Below the pieces are notes generated by a model. That model searched no databases and was not told the origin of the DNA. It was given only the letters and a program-made list of their open reading frames with translations. Both the position numbers and the translations under genes were made by a program. Shown in pieces: positions 7,225-15,096 of a DNA stretch of 64,000 bases. How positions within the stretch are numbered: position 1 is the first letter of the stretch; every line of letters begins with the position of its first letter. The stretch is from SPJN01 sp965229935 (lineage in GTDB: Bacteria; Pseudomonadota; Alphaproteobacteria; SPJN01). Where the stretch lies: the NCBI GenBank assembly GCA_965229935.1, contig CBDDKB010000002.1, forward strand, positions 2,108,001 to 2,172,000, read 5' to 3'.

Positions 7225-8637
7225 CTATGTTAGCAACGCAACTACCTCGTCCGACCAGTCTAACTTTTCAACCGCCGCCCGAAGGTCAACAAGCATCCCT
7301 TTTGAATATCTGCCGAACGTGATGTTGCCGCGCTTGTGTCCCACTAGCAGTTGCACCGTTGTGAGGGGTATCCCAGTGCCTTCACACATCTCAGTGTAGG
7401 TGCGTCTCGCTGAGTGCACCCCCTTAGCTTCGTTATCAGGTATTGTGGTCAGCTTCCTACGCTTCTCGTTAAGGCGCTTATTAATGTATCGGTATCGAGC
7501 TCGCTCATCCTTCCAGTCATTTTTATCGACGTAAAGGGGCAACATGTATTTGAACCTTGGCTTAGTGTTCAGCAGCGATTCAATAAACGTGTCGAAGCGT
7601 TCAGGAACTGGCACTCTCCTGACACCAGACTGGGTCTTAGACCTTCTTATGTAAATCCAGTATCCGTCTTCTTCTTTCCGTACATCCTCTTTCATCAAGC
7701 GAATAAGTTCATTTGAACGGGCACCTGTGATGTAGCTTAGAGCAAAGGCCAGAGCATACTCCTTGGGCTCCATCTCATTCATAATGATGAGCAAGTCTTC
7801 TGGTGTGAAGGGTAATACCTCGTCTTCACCTTCCTCGGCATCATCATTAACACCACCCCCCACTCTTGAGGGTGCATGTTTAGGTGCTTTCCAAGGATCA
7901 GTCGCATCATCTGCAATCAATCCAACGTCTTGCCCATGATCCCAAACACTCCGTAAAGCCGTTCGCACATTACCTACAGTTGCCTTCTTTCGCCCGTGAT
8001 AGCACTCCTCAATGAACAAACGCACGTCTTGTCGCTTTACCTCTTCAACATAGACAAGGCGGCCCTCAGCCCATTCAAGATAGCGTTTGATGGCCCGTTC
8101 GTATTCCTCTTGCGTACTTTGAGAGAGCGAGGGCTTTACACTTGTCCGCCAACTATCAACTACTTCCTCAATCAGTTGCCGCCGATCAAGCAGCCTGTCG
8201 CGCGCATCCTCAAGCACCTTCTCAGTATGAGCTTGAAGGGCCTTACGTCCCTCTAGGTCCATCTCACCTTTTGAAGCAAGGAACACTCTGCGAGCGGCCT
8301 GCTTAGGGAAGTCAATGATAATGTCTGTTAACACCTCTTTCTCCGTGACCTCATCTTCTTCACCAAGATCATCGGCTACCCGCCAAGCACGGTAGTACTC
8401 CATCAGCTCATTGAGAAGAACTTCGTCGTCAGGGAAGTGCCTTACGAGCAAGTCATTAAATTGAGCTTGCACCTCAAGCGCTAGTATCGGGGCTATCCGG
8501 TTTGCCTCACGTTTGTTTGACGTTCCGGTACTACGGTAAACACTAGCGGTCTTCAAAATTGATCGCAGCTTATTTGGGACAGGTACTTGCAGCTCCCAGT
8601 TCGACCTTCCACTTCGTCTAGTTACCTTTGGCACCAC
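7225..8637 (-). CDS. int: Tyrosine recombinase (phage-type integrase)
   Basis: This 470-residue site-specific recombinase has the full catalytic set: Arg307 in TGARSNELIRL, Lys334, His408 and Arg411 in HSARRT, His434 in LVGHKRG, and the nucleophile Tyr444 in GRYSKG. The N-terminal arm-binding region (MVPKVTRRSGRSNWELQVP) and the core-binding domain (about 155-250) are present. The start is a GTG at 8637 (a second GTG follows directly) with GAGG just upstream and an in-frame stop immediately before. It should integrate and excise the element. It is the last gene before the chromosomal phnA, its own upstream region holds direct repeats suited to arm-type sites, and a tRNA-3'-end-like sequence lies 110 bases away. 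Confidence 0.93.
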   Translation of the reverse strand: MVPKVTRRSGRSNWELQVPVPNKLRSILKTASVYRSTGTSNKREANRIAPILALEVQAQFNDLLVRHFPDDEVLLNELMEYYRAWRVADDLGEEDEVTEKEVLTDIIIDFPKQAARRVFLASKGEMDLEGRKALQAHTEKVLEDARDRLLDRRQLIEEVVDSWRTSVKPSLSQSTQEEYERAIKRYLEWAEGRLVYVEEVKRQDVRLFIEECYHGRKKATVGNVRTALRSVWDHGQDVGLIADDATDPWKAPKHAPSRVGGGVNDDAEEGEDEVLPFTPEDLLIIMNEMEPKEYALAFALSYITGARSNELIRLMKEDVRKEEDGYWIYIRRSKTQSGVRRVPVPERFDTFIESLLNTKPRFKYMLPLYVDKNDWKDERARYRYINKRLNEKRRKLTTIPDNEAKGVHSARRTYTEMCEGTGIPLTTVQLLVGHKRGNITFGRYSKGMLVDLRAAVEKLDWSDEVVALLT

Positions 8638-8656
8638 TTAACCTCAAATTAGCGCT

Positions 8657-8680
8657 TGTACTCCATAGATGTACTCCATA
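8657..8680. repeat. Tandem 11-base direct repeats, candidate integrase arm sites or operator
   Basis: TGTACTCCATA occurs at 8657-8667 and again at 8670-8680 (13-base period), directly upstream of the integrase start and inside the presumed attachment region. Arm-type integrase sites and integrase operators commonly take this form. The role is inferred from position. Confidence 0.45.
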
Positions 8681-8749
8681 TAGTCCGGGAGAAGTCAAGT
8701 TAAGACAATAACTTATTTGAATACAATAATCTGGTATTGGTAGTGTTCA

Positions 8750-8769
8750 CACTCTTCTCCTGGGCACCA
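8750..8769 (+). other. Possible attR: tRNA 3'-end-like sequence at the element edge
   Basis: The sequence CTTCTCCTGGGCACCA reads like the last bases of a tRNA gene: T-stem strand, 7-base acceptor strand CCTGGGC, discriminator A and CCA. No complete tRNA can be folded upstream; the expected TTC loop and 5' T-stem strand do not match. That is what the distal end of an integrase insertion leaves behind. The intact tRNA would then lie left of position 1. This is an inference from one short match. Confidence 0.35.
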
Positions 8770-8841
8770 TCGGTAGAGTTGCTGGAACAGCCACGATTTT
8801 TAGCGGCTCGATTTAGGCAACAAACAAGGCAAGGAGCCTTT

Positions 8842-9180
8842 ATGTCAGACCAAACTCTGCCCCCTTGCCCGCAATGCAGCTCCTCCTACACGTATGAAGA
8901 TAGCGCACTGCTGATCTGCCCCGAATGCGGCCATGAATGGTCCGCGAGTGCAGAAGCAGCCGATGCCAAAATCACCCGCGATGCCAACGGCAATGTGCTT
9001 ACCGATGGCGACACGGTGACCGTGATCAAGGATTTGAAGGTCAAGGGCAGCTCGTCCGTTGTGAAGGTTGGCACCAAGGTCAAGAATATCCGCCTTGTCG
9101 ATGGCGATCATGATATTGACTGCAACATCCCCGGTATCGGATCGATGGGCCTGAAGTCAGAATTCGTTAAGAAGGTTTAG
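8842..9180 (+). CDS. phnA: PhnA/YjdM family zinc-ribbon protein
   Basis: This 112-residue protein matches the PhnA (YjdM) family. It has an N-terminal zinc ribbon with cysteines at 9, 12, 26 and 29 (CPQC...CPEC), then the characteristic beta domain with [27 protein letters not shown] and [21 protein letters not shown]. The family is linked by name to alkylphosphonate operons, but its exact function is unsettled and it often stands alone, as here. The ATG at 8842 has an AAGGAG ribosome site. The frame is open back to 8737, but that DNA looks like the attachment region. This is the first chromosomal gene after the mobile element. Its 3' end overlaps the convergent neighbour by 14 bases. Confidence 0.88.
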   Translation: MSDQTLPPCPQCSSSYTYEDSALLICPECGHEWSASAEAADAKITRDANGNVLTDGDTVTVIKDLKVKGSSSVVKVGTKVKNIRLVDGDHDIDCNIPGIGSMGLKSEFVKKV

Positions 9181-9577
9181 GGCGGCCCCGCCATTCCCAA
9201 ACAAGATAGGCCACGCCAACAAGCGCACCGCCATACACCGTGATGGTTTCAACAGGTGGCACAAATTCATAAAGCGCATGCCCTGACAGGCTGAAATGAA
9301 GCACCCCATGAATTGCCAGAAACAGGCAGAACAGGCGGCGGGTCCACGCGATTGTTGCGGGCGTCGCATTTGTCCCGCACCACAATATCAGAATATAGGC
9401 AGGCAAATGCAACAGCGTGAACAGATCGCGCGCCACGCCATCCTCCAACCCCGACAGCCCGGGCAATAAGCGCCATTCATGCCGCGCAACCGCATCCATC
9501 TCATGACAGGCCAAAAGGGCAAAGCCGCTGTAAAATAACAGCGTGCCGATCCGATTATATTGCGGGTGATCCATCAT
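9167..9577 (-). CDS. Small membrane protein, DUF6713-like
   Basis: The product is 136 residues with four predicted hydrophobic segments (about 9-25, 50-67, 82-100 and 112-130). A motif [16 protein letters not shown] follows the first helix. This resembles the HELDA..EWR signature I associate with DUF6713 membrane proteins of unknown function. The ATG at 9577 is preceded by GGGGAG at a 5-base spacing. It may be cotranscribed with the dehydrogenase and AhpD-like genes upstream on the same strand (9597-10993). The chemistry is unknown, though the histidine and glutamates at the membrane edge could bind metal. Confidence 0.6.
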   Translation of the reverse strand: MMDHPQYNRIGTLLFYSGFALLACHEMDAVARHEWRLLPGLSGLEDGVARDLFTLLHLPAYILILWCGTNATPATIAWTRRLFCLFLAIHGVLHFSLSGHALYEFVPPVETITVYGGALVGVAYLVWEWRGRPKPS

Positions 9578-9596
9578 CTTACTCCCCAACGCTGCG

Positions 9597-10412
9597 CTAG
9601 CCGATCCGCACACCTTGCGCGCCATCAACACGCAACAAGGTGCCTGAAATAAAGCGCGCCTCCTCGCTCAACAGAAAAAGCGTGGCGTGGGCCACGTCCC
9701 ATGCAGACCCCATATGGCCTAGTGGCACCTGCTTTTCACGGGCGGCGCGCACCTCCTCTATCGAGCGTCCTGTTGCCGACGCTATCCCGGCAACGGCCAT
9801 AGGCGTGTCGATCAGCCCCGGTAGCACCGCATTACAGCGAATGCCGCGCCCCGCATTGGCAAGCGCAATTGATTCCGTCATCCGGTTCATCGCAGCCTTT
9901 GAGAGTTCATACCCGGTTTGAAACGACCCCGCGATGGAAGCTAGGGAGGAGATGTTGACGATCACCCCGCTGCGCTGGTCCCGCATTACGGCGAGCGCGG
10001 CCTGACAGGTTAGGAGCGCGCTTTTAAGGTTCACATCCATGATCAGATCAAACGTCTTTTCAGGTTCTTTGTGAACCGGCCCATCGCCACGCCCGCCAAT
10101 GCCGACATTATTGACCAGCCCGTCAAGCGCGCCGAACCCCTCAACACATGCGTCTATGATACGTTTGGTATCCGCTGCCTTGCTGACATCGGCGACACAA
10201 AGCTGTGCTGTGCCCCCTTCACTCACGATCATGTCCACAGTTTCTTGCGCGCGGGGTTCATCGCGATCAACGCACAGCACCTTCGCGCCGGCGCGGGCGC
10301 ACAGGACAGCGATGGCCTTGCCATTACCGATGGTTTCACCGGGCGCTTGGCCTGCGCCGGTGACGATGATGATTTTGCCTGCCAAGCGCCCCTCTACTGG
10401 AATGCTGCTCAT
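9597..10412 (-). CDS. Short-chain dehydrogenase/reductase
   Basis: This 271-residue NAD(P)-dependent SDR has a nucleotide-binding motif TGAGQAPGETIGNGKA (18-33), which is longer than the usual TGxxxGIG loop. It also has NNVG (101-104), a catalytic serine in ISSLAS (155/156) and YELSK (Tyr168, Lys172). The acidic VDRDE after strand 2 (about residue 48) favours NAD over NADP. The C-terminus is the usual ISGTLLRVDGAQG. The substrate cannot be read from the sequence. It follows the carboxymuconolactone-decarboxylase-like gene by 11 bases on the same strand, so the two probably form an operon for breakdown of a small organic acid or ring compound. Confidence 0.88.
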   Translation of the reverse strand: MSSIPVEGRLAGKIIIVTGAGQAPGETIGNGKAIAVLCARAGAKVLCVDRDEPRAQETVDMIVSEGGTAQLCVADVSKAADTKRIIDACVEGFGALDGLVNNVGIGGRGDGPVHKEPEKTFDLIMDVNLKSALLTCQAALAVMRDQRSGVIVNISSLASIAGSFQTGYELSKAAMNRMTESIALANAGRGIRCNAVLPGLIDTPMAVAGIASATGRSIEEVRAAREKQVPLGHMGSAWDVAHATLFLLSEEARFISGTLLRVDGAQGVRIG

Positions 10413-10423
10413 TTATGCCAATC

Positions 10424-10993
10424 CTACTTATGCAAATCCGGGTCGTCGGGCAGGCCGTCATCAAGCTGTACGCCAAAACTGTTCAACAGCATGGACACCT
10501 GCGTGTATTGGCCGACCGTATAGATCAGGTCCATCTTCTGTTTTTCTGTCAGGTCAGACAGGGCCGCCCACGTGGCGTCGCTGATAAAGGCGTCCGTCGT
10601 CAAATCATCCACCGCCTGCAGCATGGCGCTTTCAAGCGGCGTCCAGTTGGCGGCGGTGGGGCCGACCTTAATCGCCGCAATCTCCTGATCAGTCAGCCCA
10701 CAGCGTTTGCCGATCACCACATGCTGCGCCCATTCATAGCCCGCCTTCCAGTTATAGCCTGTGCGCAGGATCAGAATCTCACGCTCACGCGGGGCGATGC
10801 TGTTCTTTTTGTCGTGCAGGATATAGCCGCCCCAATGAAGGAAGGGCTTCACAGCCGCAGGCGCACGCAGCATGGTGCGGAAGATATTAAGGATGGGCCC
10901 CCCGCCACCGATTTGGGAGCCAAGCGATGTGCGCAGCTCCTCTGTAAATTCGTCATCGGTTACGGGCGCAATTCTATGTTTGGTCAGCCGCAT
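10424..10993 (-). CDS. Carboxymuconolactone decarboxylase/AhpD-fold protein
   Basis: This 189-residue protein has one AhpD-fold domain with the segment REREILILRTGYNWKAGYEWAQH (about 68-90) and the downstream GLTDQEIAAI. The usual redox CxxC of AhpD is absent (the position reads KAGYEW), so it is more like the gamma-carboxymuconolactone decarboxylase branch than a peroxidase. I chose the ATG at 10993, which has GGGGAT 7 bases upstream; the frame stays open to 11065. It is the first gene of a likely two- or three-gene operon with the SDR and the small membrane protein. The substrate is unknown. Confidence 0.8.
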   Translation of the reverse strand: MRLTKHRIAPVTDDEFTEELRTSLGSQIGGGGPILNIFRTMLRAPAAVKPFLHWGGYILHDKKNSIAPREREILILRTGYNWKAGYEWAQHVVIGKRCGLTDQEIAAIKVGPTAANWTPLESAMLQAVDDLTTDAFISDATWAALSDLTEKQKMDLIYTVGQYTQVSMLLNSFGVQLDDGLPDDPDLHK

Positions 10994-11182
10994 TATTTGA
11001 TCCCCTATTTTGTTGTGACCCAAAGATGGGGCAAGGCCGCAAGCTTGTAAACAAAGGGTCTGCACCCAAAGCCTGAAAAGTGGGAAAAAGCGTGTCGGCC
11101 CTTGCCTTTAACGCCCCCCTCGGGCAAGGATTGGTAATGATTTGCGCCGCTTAATGTGTGCGCTGGGTTTAGGAGCGGAACT

Positions 11183-11797
11183 ATGGCCATCACGCTATAT
11201 GAAGAAGATCTGCCCGACGGGCTTGATCTGGGTCCGGTTGTGGCAATTGACAGTGAAACAATGGGCCTTGATCCCCATCGTGACCGCCTGTGCGTGGTGC
11301 AATTATCGTCAGGCGACGGGGATGCCCATCTTGTCCGCTTTAAAAAAGGGTCAGACTTCAGCGCCCCGAACCTGAAAAAGCTGCTGACCGATCCTAATGT
11401 GTTAAAGCTGTTTCACTTTGCCCGTTTTGACGTTGCGGTGATGCAGCATTATCTGGGTGTCACCACCGCGCCAATTTATTGCACCAAAATCGCCTCAAAA
11501 CTCGTGCGGACATTTACCGATCGCCACGGTTTGAAAGACCTTGTGAAAGATGTGGTCGGTGTTGATCTGTCAAAACAACAACAAAGCAGTGACTGGGGCG
11601 CAGATGAATTATCCGATGCGCAAAAGGCCTATGCCGCCTCTGACGTATTGCACTTGCATGAGGTGCGGGATGAGCTTGACCGCCGTTTGGCGCGCGAAGG
11701 GCGAACCGCCATTGCCCAAGCCTGTTTTGACTTTCTGCCGACCCGCGCGGCGCTTGATCTGATCGGCTATCCCGAACAGGATATTTTTGCCCATTAA
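11183..11797 (+). CDS. rnd: RNase D-like 3'-5' exonuclease
   Basis: This 204-residue protein consists of a single DEDDy exonuclease domain. It has AIDSETMGLDP (Asp23, Glu25), a second acidic site in LFHFARFD (about residue 75), and YAASDVLHL with the catalytic Tyr and Asp (about 150). The HRDC domains of full RNase D (about 370 residues) are missing, as is usual for the short ribonuclease-D-like proteins of alphaproteobacteria. These trim stable RNA 3' ends. The ATG at 11183 follows TAGGAG; the open frame upstream from 11156 lacks a ribosome site. The gene precedes the kdsD-lpt operon on the same strand, a conserved alphaproteobacterial neighbourhood. Confidence 0.9.
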   Translation: MAITLYEEDLPDGLDLGPVVAIDSETMGLDPHRDRLCVVQLSSGDGDAHLVRFKKGSDFSAPNLKKLLTDPNVLKLFHFARFDVAVMQHYLGVTTAPIYCTKIASKLVRTFTDRHGLKDLVKDVVGVDLSKQQQSSDWGADELSDAQKAYAASDVLHLHEVRDELDRRLAREGRTAIAQACFDFLPTRAALDLIGYPEQDIFAH

Positions 11798-11881
11798 CAG
11801 GGGGGTTATGGCACGGGTCTGGACCCTTACATTGACCTGATTTTGCCATGAAACCGCCACAGGCTGACGCGACAAAGACTT

Positions 11882-12880
11882 ATGAGCATGACCGATAAAC
11901 CGACATATGACGATCTGGCCGCTGGCCGCGATGCCCTGTTGATCGAACGGGACGGGCTAAGTGCGCTGGCCGATGGGCTTGATCAAACCTTTATCGATGC
12001 GGTGGGATTGATCCATGACTGCAAGGGCCGGGTCATCACCACCGGCATGGGCAAGTCTGGCCATATGGCACGCAAGATCGCGGCGACCTTTGCCTCAACC
12101 GGCACGCCCAGCTTTTTCGTTCATCCGGGCGAGGCAAGCCATGGCGACCTTGGCATGATCACCCGCGATGATGTCTTGCTGATCCTGTCCAATTCCGGCG
12201 AAACGGTAGAGCTGGGGGATATTATCGCCCATGCCGCGCGCGCGAAAATCCCCGTGATCGGCATCGCCTCGCGCCCTGAAAGCAAACTGATCGCCGCTTC
12301 CACTGTGCCGCTGCTGCTGCCTGATGTGCCTGAGGCCTGCCCCAACGGGCTGGCACCCACAACATCGACCACGATGACTTTGGCATTGGGGGATGCGCTT
12401 GCCGTTGCCCTGATGGCGCGGCGCAAATTCACCGCAACCGATTTCCGTCAATTCCATCCCGGCGGCAAGCTTGGCAACAAGCTGATGCCCGTGCGTGATC
12501 TGATGCATAAGGATGATGCCCTGCCGCTTGTCAGCACCACCACCGCCCTGCCGGAGGTGATTTTGGAAATGACGTCAAAGCGGTTTGGCGCAGCGGGCGT
12601 CACCGATAATCAGGGCAATCTGGTCGGCATCATCACAGATGGCGATTTGCGCCGCCTGGTCAGCCCGCAATTTGACACCAACAGCCTATTGTCCCTGACC
12701 GCGCAGGAAATCATGTCTGCCGATCCCAAAACCATCCGCCCCGATGCGCTGGTGGCAGAGGCAATCGGCATTATGAATGAACGTAAGATCACCTGCCTGT
12801 TCGTGATGGACCCGGTTGATCCCGACCTGCCCGTCGGCATCATTCATGTGCATGACTGTCTACAAGCAGGCTTTGCGTGA
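11882..12880 (+). CDS. kdsD: Arabinose-5-phosphate isomerase (KpsF/GutQ family)
   Basis: The enzyme interconverts ribulose-5-phosphate and arabinose-5-phosphate, the first step of KDO synthesis for the LPS inner core. The 332 residues contain an N-terminal SIS sugar-isomerase domain (GMGKSGHMARKIAATFASTG near 56-76, PGEASHGDLGMI, SNSGET) and two C-terminal CBS domains (about 210-330). This matches the full-length family. The stop overlaps the lptC start by 4 bases (GTGA), so LPS precursor synthesis and LPS export are translationally coupled. Its start has no strong upstream ribosome site; a second Met at codon 3 is an alternative. Confidence 0.95.
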   Translation: MSMTDKPTYDDLAAGRDALLIERDGLSALADGLDQTFIDAVGLIHDCKGRVITTGMGKSGHMARKIAATFASTGTPSFFVHPGEASHGDLGMITRDDVLLILSNSGETVELGDIIAHAARAKIPVIGIASRPESKLIAASTVPLLLPDVPEACPNGLAPTTSTTMTLALGDALAVALMARRKFTATDFRQFHPGGKLGNKLMPVRDLMHKDDALPLVSTTTALPEVILEMTSKRFGAAGVTDNQGNLVGIITDGDLRRLVSPQFDTNSLLSLTAQEIMSADPKTIRPDALVAEAIGIMNERKITCLFVMDPVDPDLPVGIIHVHDCLQAGFA

Positions 12881-13596
12881 CAGACAAGCCGACATATCAA
12901 GCCGCGCCCGCGCAACATAAAAGCGTCGATGCCTATACGCAGCGGGTCTTTTGGCTGAAAGTTGGCCTGCCGATCGGTGCAGTGGCGCTGATCGCGCTGT
13001 TGATCCTGTGGCCCTATCTGCGGCCCGAAGAAATCCTGCCCCAAAATCTTGAGGCACAGAAGGTTGATCTGACCCAAAATGGGTTGAGCATGTCTGAACC
13101 GCGCTTTTCAGGCACAACAGAAAAAAACGAACCCTTTATGATCACCGCCAAAACCGCCCAACAAAGCGCCGACGACCCCGCCTTGGTTGAGATGATTGCC
13201 ATTCAGGCCGATCTTGACCTGCAAAAATTGGGCAAGCTGAAATTACTAGCCAGCGGCGGCAAATATCACACGGTCAATCGCAGGCTGCATTTGATCGGCC
13301 CTATCGAGGTTAAAGCAGCCGACCAGATCAAGCTGACCCTTGGCGATATTCACGCCGATATGAAAAACAGTACTGGTTATTCTGATCAGCCCCTCACCCT
13401 TGATGCCGGGGCTGCCATTATGAAGGCAGGCGGGTTAAAGGTTCTGGATGCGGGTGACCGCTTGCGGTTCGACCGGGGTGTCCATATCACCTATTATCCA
13501 GACAGGCCCTTACCGCAATTTATCAGCGGCACTGACGACCAAAAAGATACAGCAACTGACACTGCACCAACCTATTCCGAAAGGGAGATCAACTAG
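12877..13596 (+). CDS. lptC: LPS export protein LptC
   Basis: This inner-membrane-anchored protein passes LPS from the LptB2FG transporter to LptA. The 239 residues have a cytoplasmic N-terminus, one transmembrane helix at about 29-47 (LPIGAVALIALLILWPYL) and a periplasmic beta-jellyroll (LptC/DUF1239) in which FMITAKTAQQ and LASGGKYHTVNRRLHLIGPIEV can be recognised. The start is a GTG overlapping the kdsD stop. The C-terminal tail is rich in Asp/Thr and likely disordered. It is followed directly by lptA with no gap (stop at 13596, next start at 13597). Confidence 0.9.
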   Translation: MTDKPTYQAAPAQHKSVDAYTQRVFWLKVGLPIGAVALIALLILWPYLRPEEILPQNLEAQKVDLTQNGLSMSEPRFSGTTEKNEPFMITAKTAQQSADDPALVEMIAIQADLDLQKLGKLKLLASGGKYHTVNRRLHLIGPIEVKAADQIKLTLGDIHADMKNSTGYSDQPLTLDAGAAIMKAGGLKVLDAGDRLRFDRGVHITYYPDRPLPQFISGTDDQKDTATDTAPTYSEREIN

Positions 13597-14184
13597 GTGA
13601 CAAAGATGACGATTTCCACACAAGCTGCCCCTCGCATTCTGGTTGCTGCCCTGCTGGCACTGACCGTGCTGGTACTTGGCGCCATCAGCCCGCAGGCTTA
13701 CGCCCAATCGGGTGGCGGCGGCAGCCTGTCCTTTGATTCACTGGTGCGCGACCGCAATCTACCGATTGACGTCACCGCCGATGCGCTTGAGCTGGTCCAG
13801 TCGGAAAACAAGGCCATGTTCACAGGCAATGTTGAAGCCACTCAGGGTGAGCTGAAATTAACCGCGCAGGAAGTCGCGCTTTACTACAATCAAGACGCCA
13901 AGGATGATCAGCAACCGATTGATCAGGTTGAGGCGAATGGCGGCGTCGTCATGACCACCCTGCAGGACCGTGTGACCGCCGACCGTCTGGTCTACAAGAT
14001 TAATGAGGCGAAAATATACTTGCTGGGCAATGTGTTACTGGCCCGTGATGGCAACCAATTAGGCGGCGAAACACTGGTCATTGACCTGATTACAGGCTAT
14101 AGCCGTATAGAAGGTGGTGCCGCATCAGGGACGGGCAAGGGCCGCGTCAGGGCCCGGTTTAATCCCAGCGGCTTTGACCAGTAA
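13597..14184 (+). CDS. lptA: LPS transport periplasmic protein LptA
   Basis: LptA forms the periplasmic bridge for LPS. The 195-residue precursor has a signal peptide ([23 protein letters not shown], cleavage near residue 36) and then an OstA-like domain with [34 protein letters not shown]. The start is a GTG at 13597; the Met at codon 4 is possible. It lies in the lptC-lptA-lptB operon. The C-terminus ([14 protein letters not shown]) is basic, as usual for the family. Confidence 0.92.
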   Translation: MTKMTISTQAAPRILVAALLALTVLVLGAISPQAYAQSGGGGSLSFDSLVRDRNLPIDVTADALELVQSENKAMFTGNVEATQGELKLTAQEVALYYNQDAKDDQQPIDQVEANGGVVMTTLQDRVTADRLVYKINEAKIYLLGNVLLARDGNQLGGETLVIDLITGYSRIEGGAASGTGKGRVRARFNPSGFDQ

Positions 14185-14221
14185 ACAGAACAGTCAGGCA
14201 AAAAGCAGACCAACACATAGT

Positions 14222-15073
14222 ATGAGCGACAAAACCAAAACCCCCAATCAGCAACCATCCATGTTGCAGCGCCTGTTCCGGCGCAAGGGGAACGGTCTGC
14301 CTGCGGGCGTGTCGCTGCCGGATCGGTCAGGCCCAAAGCTTGCTGTCAGCAATGACGGGCTGACCATCCTTGATTTGGTAAAAACCTATGGCCGCCGCCC
14401 GGTCGTGCGCGGCGTCAGCCTGTCTATCCAGCGCGGTGAAGTGGTTGGCCTGCTTGGTCCCAATGGGGCGGGCAAGACCACCAGCTTTTACATGATCACC
14501 GGATTGATCAAACCTGATTATGGCAGCATCATTTTGGACGGTCAGGACATCACCCGCCTGCCCATGTATCGCCGTGCCCGGCTGGGCATCGGCTACTTAC
14601 CGCAGGAAGCGTCCATCTTTCGTGGCCTGACCGTTGAACAGAATATCAATGCCGTGCTTGAGGCTATCGAACCATCGCGCACAGTGCGCGAAGCGCGACT
14701 TGATGATCTGCTGGCGGAATTTTCCATCACCCATTTGCGTAGCACGCCTTCAATTGCCCTATCGGGCGGTGAACGCCGCCGGGTGGAAATTGCCCGCGCC
14801 TTGGCGTCTGACCCGTCATTCATTCTGTTGGATGAACCCTTTGCCGGGATTGACCCGATTGCCATCGGGGATATTCGCGACCTTGTTGCACATTTAAAAG
14901 ATCGCGGTATCGGCGTTTTGATTACGGATCACAATGTGCGTGAAACGCTCGATATCATTGATCGGGCCTATATCATCCATGATGGCACGGTGCTGATTGA
15001 TGGCACGCCAGAGGAGATTGTCGGGAATGAAGATGTGCGGCGCGTCTATCTTGGCGACAGGTTCAGCCTGTAA
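14222..15073 (+). CDS. lptB: LPS export ABC transporter ATPase LptB
   Basis: This cytoplasmic ATPase powers LPS extraction. It has Walker [10 protein letters not shown] (79-87), signature [15 protein letters not shown] (about 180) and Walker [14 protein letters not shown] (about 202). The LptB-specific stretch [17 protein letters not shown] is also present. At 283 residues it carries an N-terminal extension of about 45 residues (basic, proline- and glutamine-rich) relative to the usual 240-residue LptB; such extensions are seen in alphaproteobacteria. I chose the ATG at 14222 because upstream codons overlap lptA. It is followed by rpoN, as in most proteobacteria. Confidence 0.95.
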   Translation: MSDKTKTPNQQPSMLQRLFRRKGNGLPAGVSLPDRSGPKLAVSNDGLTILDLVKTYGRRPVVRGVSLSIQRGEVVGLLGPNGAGKTTSFYMITGLIKPDYGSIILDGQDITRLPMYRRARLGIGYLPQEASIFRGLTVEQNINAVLEAIEPSRTVREARLDDLLAEFSITHLRSTPSIALSGGERRRVEIARALASDPSFILLDEPFAGIDPIAIGDIRDLVAHLKDRGIGVLITDHNVRETLDIIDRAYIIHDGTVLIDGTPEEIVGNEDVRRVYLGDRFSL

Positions 15074-15096
15074 CGCCCCCCGACGATTGGTTTTTT

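Noticed and set aside
8700..8769. Complete tRNA gene ending at CCTGGGCACCA
   Set aside because: The expected T-loop, T-stem partner and anticodon arm cannot be found upstream, so only a 3'-end remnant is proposed.
10415..11050. Plus-strand 211-residue ORF opposite the AhpD-fold gene
   Set aside because: It is the mirror of a recognisable carboxymuconolactone decarboxylase-like gene on the minus strand.
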